Of a DNA stretch of 64,000 nucleotides, positions 57,200 through 64,000 are shown piece after piece. A program made the position numbers and the translations under genes. Under the pieces are notes generated by a model. The model saw nothing but the letters and a program-made list of their open reading frames with translations, was not told the origin of the DNA and searched no databases. Each line of letters begins with the position of its first letter. Positions within the stretch are counted from its first letter, which is position 1. The DNA is from Clytia hemisphaerica (taxonomy: Eukaryota; Cnidaria; Hydrozoa; Leptothecata; Clytiidae). The stretch spans positions 1,162,361 through 1,226,360 of the forward strand of contig CACVBU010000362.1 of assembly GCA_902728285.1 (NCBI GenBank). Reading direction: 5' to 3'.

Positions 57200-59225
57200 A
57201 GTTTCATTTCCAAGTTACAGAGTTTTTACGTCTAGAAGAAGTTTTAGCCATATGCAAGATTCAAGCACTCGATCAGCTGACGATTCATGGCCAAAATTTC
57301 TCCAAAGTTTTTCCACATTGTTGGAGAGCCAGTATGCATCAAACTTCTCATAAATCATGTCCAAAACATCATGAATAATGATGAAAATGATCAATTTTTC
57401 ACTGAGATTTGCTTTTCGGCAGCCATCTTTTTCTAAATACTTTCGGCGAATCAAATCACAATATTATCTTTTTTACAGAGAAAATGTTTTTCATATTTTT
57501 CATCGATTTCAAGACATATTTCAGTCTTATTAACAAACTTTAACAACAAAATAATAACATCAAATATGAATGTTTCTATGATAGGTCATGATTAAACTTC
57601 ATCGCCGTCTTTTTCCTCCAAAAAATCTAAAATATTTCGCACTCCATCACCACTTTCATCTTGTATACAAATACACGTTACATGCTTAAAAATCAATTGT
57701 GTTCATCTTTTTTGGTAATACCTGGTCAATAACAACAAAATAAAAGAAGAAAAAAAATCGAATTTCGCGGAATTTAATTTCGCGATTTAGCCATTTTGGT
57801 GTGTTTCGCGGAATTTACGAAATGGCTTGAAGAATTTCCTCATTCCAATTTTTAAAGATCGGTTTTACATTGTTTCTATTTGTTGTTTATGGGATGTCGT
57901 TGAAAAAGATCTTGGAGTAGCTGCTTATAATATTGATATAAAACGCCTGGAACTTGAGAATATTGTTGACTCCTTTGAAAATGTTGTGACATACTTTTCT
58001 TGCACGTGTGCAATTGAATCGACAATTTGAGAGAAGAACTTAAGAAAAAACGGGATATTGTTGGTTTTGAAAATGACAATGAGTTTGAAGATTACGATGA
58101 GGACGACTCGCCTATACCAGGTAAGGAAAATTTCTCTATATTTCTTATTTTTTAACTGACGTCCATTAATTTTCTATAACGCTCTTTGACATATTTCCTA
58201 AGATATGATTTTTTAATCATTTCTGGGGTAGCATTTTGGATTGCTCTGTCCACAACTAAATATGGTGCTTCAAAATTTGAATCGGAAATATCCAAAAAGA
58301 TCATGCTCGCTGGTCTTAATGTCACATCTTGCTGACCAATTCAAACAAGAGGTAACTAAAGCAATGCCATAAGGCTATTTTTGCGAAGCGAATATACATG
58401 AGCGAAGCAGTTTTGCTATGTACCTTTAAATTCTATATACCCAGGGGAGCGCAAGACGAAAACAAAAATTTAGTTCCCATCTGTTAAATGTGGATTATTA
58501 TTCAGATCCCTGTTGTTTTCATCAGGGTAGGAGGCATTTCAATATCGGTTTGGTAGATTGTATTTAGGATGGTTTCGTCCAAAAAAGGAACCACTCTACG
58601 GCGCCGAAAATCTCCGAGTCAGGGCAATTTCCATAATAGATATTCCATCGTTCCCGTACATTTTCTCCCGCCCCTACTATATCAGACAGCTGATTGGTTA
58701 TGATATTTTCATTGTCATGGTTTCGATCTTTGTGTATATCCATTTTGATTTTTTTGCATTCAAAGAGTTTCCTGGAAGACTTTCATCGACCTCGAAGCTT
58801 TTACTGAAAATTCTACAGATTATTAAATTTATTGCTCTGCTGTCTTTGTTATTGGTGTTGCAATTATCACTTGGAAAAATCATATCATCAGGTTTATTCA
58901 CCATTTATAGTTTTGGATTTATAACACCATCTACACACAAGTAACACAACTTTTATGGTACCATCAGCATTATCTATAGCTGTGTATAGGGAAGTACATT
59001 TTGTTGACTTTTTCCTCACTTAGTTTCACTACTTTGTAGGAAGGAAATATATTGAAGTAGGGTTTCACTCCGTTCTTTATAGACCTTTTAAAAGTTTCAC
59101 TTAATTTTTGCGAATGAAATATCATTCATTTATCAACGATATCGATAACGTTTAAAAAATTAATACTGTAACAGAACAGTCCAACACTGCTACAAATTAT
59201 CCAATACCAATCCATCGATGTGTGC
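57200..59225. other. No firmly supported gene
   Basis: Short ORFs occur at 57215-57454 (minus), 57827-58030 and 58558-58944. The segment 58030-58120 (GFENDNEFEDYDEDDSPIPG before GTAAGG) could be an acidic exon. The ORF at 58558 has two hydrophobic stretches but no ATG start and no recognised family. Confidence 0.3.
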
Positions 59226-59234
59226 GTCAAAAAA

Positions 59235-59840
59235 ATGTCACGGCGATCACGACTTTCCCCACCAGGGCGAAGAAATTTGGGCCAAAATGTCTGCTTTTTT
59301 AATTCTGTTATTCAAGCATTATATTCTCTCAAGACTTTTCGTGAATTTGTTTATGAATTTGACATTAACAGTAATAACTCAGGAAAGACAATGATTAGAG
59401 AATTGTTTATTGCCATGACATTATCAAACATACCAATTGAAACATACCACCTGATTCCCTCTTTTCATTTTGGGGCAGATTATGATCACAGTCGTTTTCA
59501 ACAGTTTGATGCTCAAGAATGTCTAATATATATGCTGTACCAAATTTATGACTTAAATCTAAGTTCCGCGCCAGAAGAATCTGTGTTTACCATATCTAGC
59601 TTAGAGTCTATATCATGTCAAACATGTCATAATGCGTCAAAACCCAATCAAAATTCATCAACCCTTAATTCAAAAGAAAATAGTATCATCAAACCACACA
59701 TTTTTTCATCTCTAACATTGTCTAAGGGAGAGAAAAATACAACATACACAGGCGAAGAGAAACATCGTCAAGACAAAGCTGATAAACTTTTACAGGGAGA
59801 ATGTAGTATGTATAATGATTACAACAAAGAGGAAACGTAG
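59235..59840 (+). CDS. USP-type ubiquitin protease-like ORF beside the Helitron remnant
   Basis: ATG 59235 starts MSRRSRLSPPGRRNLGQNVC. NLGQNVCFFNSVIQALYSL is the Cys box of ubiquitin-specific proteases (normally NLGNTC..NS..Q.L, catalytic Cys retained). RFQQFDAQECLIYMLYQI matches the QQDA.E box, and CQTCHN is a CxxC finger. The catalytic His box is absent before the TAG at 59838, so this is a partial or degraded domain of about 200 aa, Ser/Asn/Lys-rich at its end. It leads, through frame changes, into the Rep region on the same strand. It may be the N-terminal cargo domain of the Helitron protein or an independent fragment. Confidence 0.55.
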   Translation: MSRRSRLSPPGRRNLGQNVCFFNSVIQALYSLKTFREFVYEFDINSNNSGKTMIRELFIAMTLSNIPIETYHLIPSFHFGADYDHSRFQQFDAQECLIYMLYQIYDLNLSSAPEESVFTISSLESISCQTCHNASKPNQNSSTLNSKENSIIKPHIFSSLTLSKGEKNTTYTGEEKHRQDKADKLLQGECSMYNDYNKEET

Positions 59841-60029
59841 AAAAGCTATGCGAAGTGAAATTAAAGAAGAAAAAAATGAGTGTAGAGAAAACCAGCAATA
59901 ATGATAAGATTACAAAGTCCGTTAACATTGAAACATGTGATAATAAATCTAAAATAAATGATTCAAATGCACAAGAAATTCATTTTGAAATTAGTTCTGC
60001 TAGTGTGTCTAAAGACTCTGGTCACAACT

Positions 60030-62798
60030 CAATATGTACACTCCATCACGAAAGAACAAAGAAATCAACACTAATCCTCCTGTTCATTCTCAGAAGGCTG
60101 ACCAGAATTTAAAGATAACTTTTCCTCCTGTGTCAAAATCATATCAACAAATACCCATAGGTAAATCAGAAAAACATCAAGAGATCGTCAAGGAGCTAGA
60201 CATCTTATGTAAAAGTACGTTTTTTCCAAAAAATCCACTTACAACACAGAAAAACGATATACAACTACATCATTCAGATAACATTCATGTTCCCTTGCAA
60301 AATAATGGAGACATTGAAATGGTTGAACAACCTGAAGTAACAAGCAACGTTATACCTAACTCGTATGTCCACAGTCACGGTGATCTTCAAATCCATGAAA
60401 ACGTTCTTGTTAAAGAGACTATTTCAAAATTTATTGAAGGAGAAGACAGCCATACTGTTTCTGAATGTATTACATGCCAGGAAGTCAGGCCAGATTTTTT
60501 TTACAAGTCCCTAAAAAGCAAAAGGATCCTCCTAACTTTTGGCAAGTTCAAGAACAAAGATGTAATAGGTGCAACAATGAATTTCATAAAAAGATAAAAG
60601 GTAATCAAAACCAAGCACTGTTTTTTTTCAGGAGCTCTGTCCCCTCCTATTGATTGTTTTCATGATGACCAAAGGAATTTGATGCACAATAATCAAAACT
60701 TCATTGATGTTCCTCCATTTTTAAAAGGGTTGACTTTTGTTGAAACATTAGAAAAATCTCTATTGCCATTTATGTTCATTGTTTGAAATATGGCATGCTT
60801 GCTTCAAAAGGACATGCAGTAGCCATACCTTCAAATTTAAAAATCTTTACGTAACTGCCTCGATTGCCCACTGAGATTGGTATTTTGTTGATTCGAAGTG
60901 GTAGCAATAACTCTAAAGCATACATGGCCTCTAGACAAAGGGTTCAAGATGCTCTCAATGGTTTAGTTTTTGGATTTCCTTATTATGGGTTAGACAACCC
61001 ACAACACGGATACACACAGTATCATGGAAAAGATCATATATCAGGGAGAATTCTGAAAGGTAAATATTTTTTATATCAGCCCAATCCATATTATCATGAT
61101 GTAACAATTGAACTGGATCAGCTTCTTAACATTCCTGGAAATCATGGTATTGTTGAAGGACTTCTAATAGTTTCAGCTGACAATAGTAACACTGAACAGG
61201 CTACTGAAGATAGGGGACCAGCACCAGGTCAGTTTGAAAAGCTTGCTGTAGATGAAGAATTAACAACATCTTCAGGATCTGCAGCCCAACTAACCAACTC
61301 TGATGCAGATGAAAATGTTAAAAATGCATTACGCCTATTTCTTGGAGAAAATTGCAATATCGAAGAACTTATTGAAACAGGTGTGATAGCCGACATAGGT
61401 AAGCTACACAATAACAAAAGGGAAAAACCTATCCCAGGGCTTTCCACATAGGGATTTTTTACTATGTGCTATCCTCATATATTTGTTAATGGAACCTGTG
61501 ATTTTAAAATTTAAGGACTGGATTGATCATATATACTTTTGTAAAGACAGTCGTGTACCTGCTCACAGATTCTTAAAATTTCATCTCATGAATACCAGTC
61601 TGCGTCAGAAAGCTTTAAATCAAGGAAGTTTTTGCGTCAAATTAATGAAAAACACATAACAAGGGATGAGTTAGTTCAACAACTAGAAAATCAAAACGAG
61701 GCAATTCCTCGCAAAATATTATCAATGAGTGCTAATCTAGTTGACACAGCACCATATTGGCGAGAGAGAAAAGATGAATTAGACTCACTTTGTTTTTTTA
61801 TGTTGAAAGAACACCAAGTTTACCCTACTTATTTTGACACCAGTAGCTGTGCTGAGCACCACTGGCCTCAATTGCATAATGTTTTGATCAAATATATTGC
61901 TCAAATTAATGGAGAATCAGAAAGTGATGTTAGACTTAAATTTACAAATGATTCTAAGTACCGTCACCAGGTTATATTACAAAACCAACACATTGTCACC
62001 TCTTACTTTGATATAAGACATACCAATTATTAAGATACTGTTTTAAAAGACCTGTTTCAATATGAAGAGTTTTGGAGTCGTTATGAATTTCCCAAATCAC
62101 GGGGCCAAATCCATTCTCACTCATTATATTTTTCAAAACTCCATTATCTAATAGTCAAGGCTATATTATCTCAAGATAAGGATGATCCAGCAGTCAACAT
62201 TGCCAGTGACTTAGAAAAATGGCTCCAAACCAATGAGTTGAACGGAGAAGGTGTTTTATCTCCCCAATTCGTTTCTATGCATCCTGCAGGGGGTGCAGTT
62301 GAATACTATGAGGATAAACCACCTGAATGGATTCCAAATAAACATCAATGGCCACTACCAGAAGGAACTTTGCCAAATGTAGATGCTAATGTGTTGAAAA
62401 AATGTATTCTCTGTCAAACAGATGAAAACAAAGTTAAAGAACTAAATAGTGATACAGTTAATAAGGTCATGTTACACTCATGTAGCTCATATTGTCTCCA
62501 CCGGAAAACTGTTACCACAAAGGAAAAAGATGAAAATGGTCAACAGTTAAAAAAGTTGTTCGATACTGCAGGCATCATTTTGGTGAGTATGATGAGGAAA
62601 GTAAAAGATCTTCTGGAAAAAAGACAAATCCTTTTGCAGCTAGACTTACAGAAGGTCAAATACAAAGATATGAAGGGAGAAATGATCATCCTCGGATGGT
62701 TCAACATATACGTCCCAGGCTGTTATCCTGGGCAGGGCAATGTGACACCCAACCCATTGTCAACAAAGGGATCAAGAACAAGTCGATCAATTGCATGA
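60030..62798 (+). pseudogene. Helitron Rep (HUH endonuclease) N-terminal region, decayed
   Basis: Pieces in order: SECITCQEVRPDFF then (shifted) FWQVQEQRCNRCNNEFH, a Cys cluster; VPPFLKGLTFVE; YGMLASKGHAVAIPSNLKIF; LPTEIGILLIRSG and RQRVQDALNGL; NPYYHDVTIELDQLLNIPG; DWIDHIYFCKDSRVPAHRFL; KILSMSANLVDTAPYWRERK; VYPTYFDTSSCAEHHWPQL; and SRGQIHSHSLYF, the HUH motif at 62112-62120. Then come CILCQTDEN and VMLHSCSSYCLHRK. This is the standard order of Helitron Rep. Stops lie at 61449-61451 and 62031-62033, with several frameshifts. No helicase domain is seen before 64 kb. Confidence 0.75.
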
Positions 62799-62799
62799 A

Positions 62800-63120
62800 C
62801 AACATCAAAAATCAATTGAATCAATCCAAAACAAACACAGACAGGATATTGAACAATTGCTGAGTAGATTTGGGAACGCTGAGGGTAGTGAGAATGACCC
62901 CATGGAAGGAGATTTCCTCCTGGAAGAGACACCTGCAAATAATGATGAACCAGAAACCCGGATGAACCACTTGTGAGTAAAATTTACGATATTAAAGAAT
63001 CAATTGAGACCATGGTTTTCTTGCACCGAAACGTTGAAGTGCCAAATGTCAAAACCATCTATTCTACACCCTTTGAACTTGACCGTGTAACCGGTACTCT
63101 ACTTTATGTTTAAGTAAATT
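62800..63120 (+). pseudogene. Coiled-coil-like fragment after the Rep remnant
   Basis: The frame reads LHEQHQKSIESIQNKHRQDI, EQLLSRFGNAEGSEND, then an acidic stretch. A neighbouring frame reads SKIYDIKESIETMVFLHRNV and STPFELDRVTGTLLYV. A short GATGAACCA duplication (62945-62965) may explain the frame change. No family recognised. Confidence 0.3.
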
Positions 63121-63229
63121 TGATATTATTTTTAAGGAACTCACACGTGCCGATTTGGATGAGTATCGTCTGGACCATCCCGGGCCAATGTCAACCAGCG
63201 CCTTCAATAAATGAAAGAGTTTGGGAGGC

Positions 63230-63510
63230 AAAAACGCTTCTTGTTTTGTTTGGCGGGTGGGACGAAGAAATCGGGGTAGGGGTGGAAGGGGTAGAGGTGG
63301 TCGGGGCAGGGGTCGTGGTTTAGGTCGAGGTCGGGGTAGAGGAGGTATTGCTACGGTTAGAGAGGATGATGTAGTGCGAAGAGATGAGAAAGGGAGAGGG
63401 GGTAGTGTTGTGGGTGCTAGAGGGGCTAGAGCTGACAGGGGGGTCGACGTAGAGGTGGTAAGGGGGAGAGATTTCCAGGAGTGTGAGAGAGGGTAGAGTT
63501 GGGAAATTGT
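63230..63510 (+). other. GC/purine-rich RGG-type low-complexity stretch
   Basis: One frame reads RGGRGRGGRGRGRGLGRGRG, an RGG-box-like repeat, preceded in another frame by ELTRADLDEYRLDHPGPMST. The DNA is GGGGTAGAGGT-type repeat, almost all purine plus T. It may be the tail of a nucleic-acid-binding protein or simply a simple repeat read as protein. Confidence 0.35.
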
Positions 63511-63514
63511 GGGA

Positions 63515-64000
63515 GAGGGATTTTGGAGGGAGGGTTATTTTTAATTTACAGGTGGAGAAGGGTGGTGTTGGTATCAATCATCTTTGATAGCTGATTGATA
63601 CGGTGCATTCAAACTTAAAGAATTATTTATTGAAAATCTTCGTATACACAATCATACCCTTCTTTACCTGTGAATCTTAAATATTTATGTTCAGTGATGC
63701 ATTTACAGTATTTCAATTTATTAAAAATTTGAAGAAGCCCTCATCTAGAATTCGTTTAGCATTAAAGGATAAGGAAAAGAATTTGGCTTTTCGAGAACTT
63801 ATATTTGATAGTTGGTAAGTAATAAACGACAGATAGAACCCATAGTTAAAGCCCAGAAAATCTTGAAAGGTTTTACTTCGTAAGTAAACCCTTGTTTTAA
63901 ATATCTCATTTTTGTACAGTCCTACTTTTCTGTCTCAACTTTGGAAGTTTTAGCCCCTAGATCAGGAAGATGATTTTAAGTCTCTCATAATAATGCTTTG
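63515..64000. other. No supported gene
   Basis: The short open segment FIKNLKKPSSRIRLALKDKE (63710-63810) ends at a GTAAGT-like donor (63817) and could be an exon running out of the window. No domain seen. Confidence 0.25.

Noticed and set aside
57215-57454. Minus-strand ORF with a plausible composition
   Set aside because: No domain, no neighbouring exon in a compatible phase.
58558-58944. 128-codon ORF with two hydrophobic stretches
   Set aside because: Opens with TTG rather than ATG, has no recognised family, and AT-rich DNA often gives hydrophobic frames.
63320-63577. Minus-strand Pro/Ser/Thr-rich ORF
   Set aside because: Antisense shadow of the GC-rich RGG-type stretch.

Overview
The window looks like AT-rich nuclear DNA of an animal. 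Its genes are split by GT-AG introns, use the standard code and carry animal-type transposon domains (DIRS-like gag, Penelope-type GIY-YIG, THAP, DUF4806, Helitron Rep, DDE integrase). The mix of families fits an early-branching aquatic metazoan such as a cnidarian, but the sequence does not prove a species. I see no rRNA, tRNA, CRISPR array or clear housekeeping gene. Nearly all of it is mobile DNA, much of it nested.

1-7 kb: a broken DIRS-like gag and a frameshifted GIY-YIG fragment. Then a gene-less 3.66 kb element (called E1 here) with long inverted arms, a 6-bp target duplication, and a strikingly regular array of 13 NotI-like palindromes.

7-38 kb: the core of the window. Four copies (A-D) of a convergent two-gene module. 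One gene encodes a protein with a conserved N-terminal region, a possible ubiquitin-like segment, an FW..(S/A)RK motif, a coiled coil and a C-terminal RING. The other encodes a DDE integrase of the rve/IS3-like type. Copy C is open in all spliced exons of both genes (380 and 405 aa) and is bounded by long AT-rich inverted repeats. A, B and D are damaged or truncated. A 2.3-kb palindrome, a truncated OTU-type protease fragment and many MITEs lie between them.

39-57 kb: a THAP-domain gene whose intron holds two minisatellites. Next to it a 187-bp tandem repeat is split by a complete 13.95-kb CACTA/CMC-like transposon (42922-56868, TSD CA). That element carries a D-D-E transposase ORF, a multi-exon DUF4806 gene and a possible third small gene.

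57-64 kb: a decayed Helitron Rep (HUH motif visible) preceded by a ubiquitin-specific-protease-like ORF, then a GC-rich RGG-type stretch.

A recurring theme is that mobile elements of unrelated classes each carry ubiquitin-pathway proteins (RING, OTU, USP).
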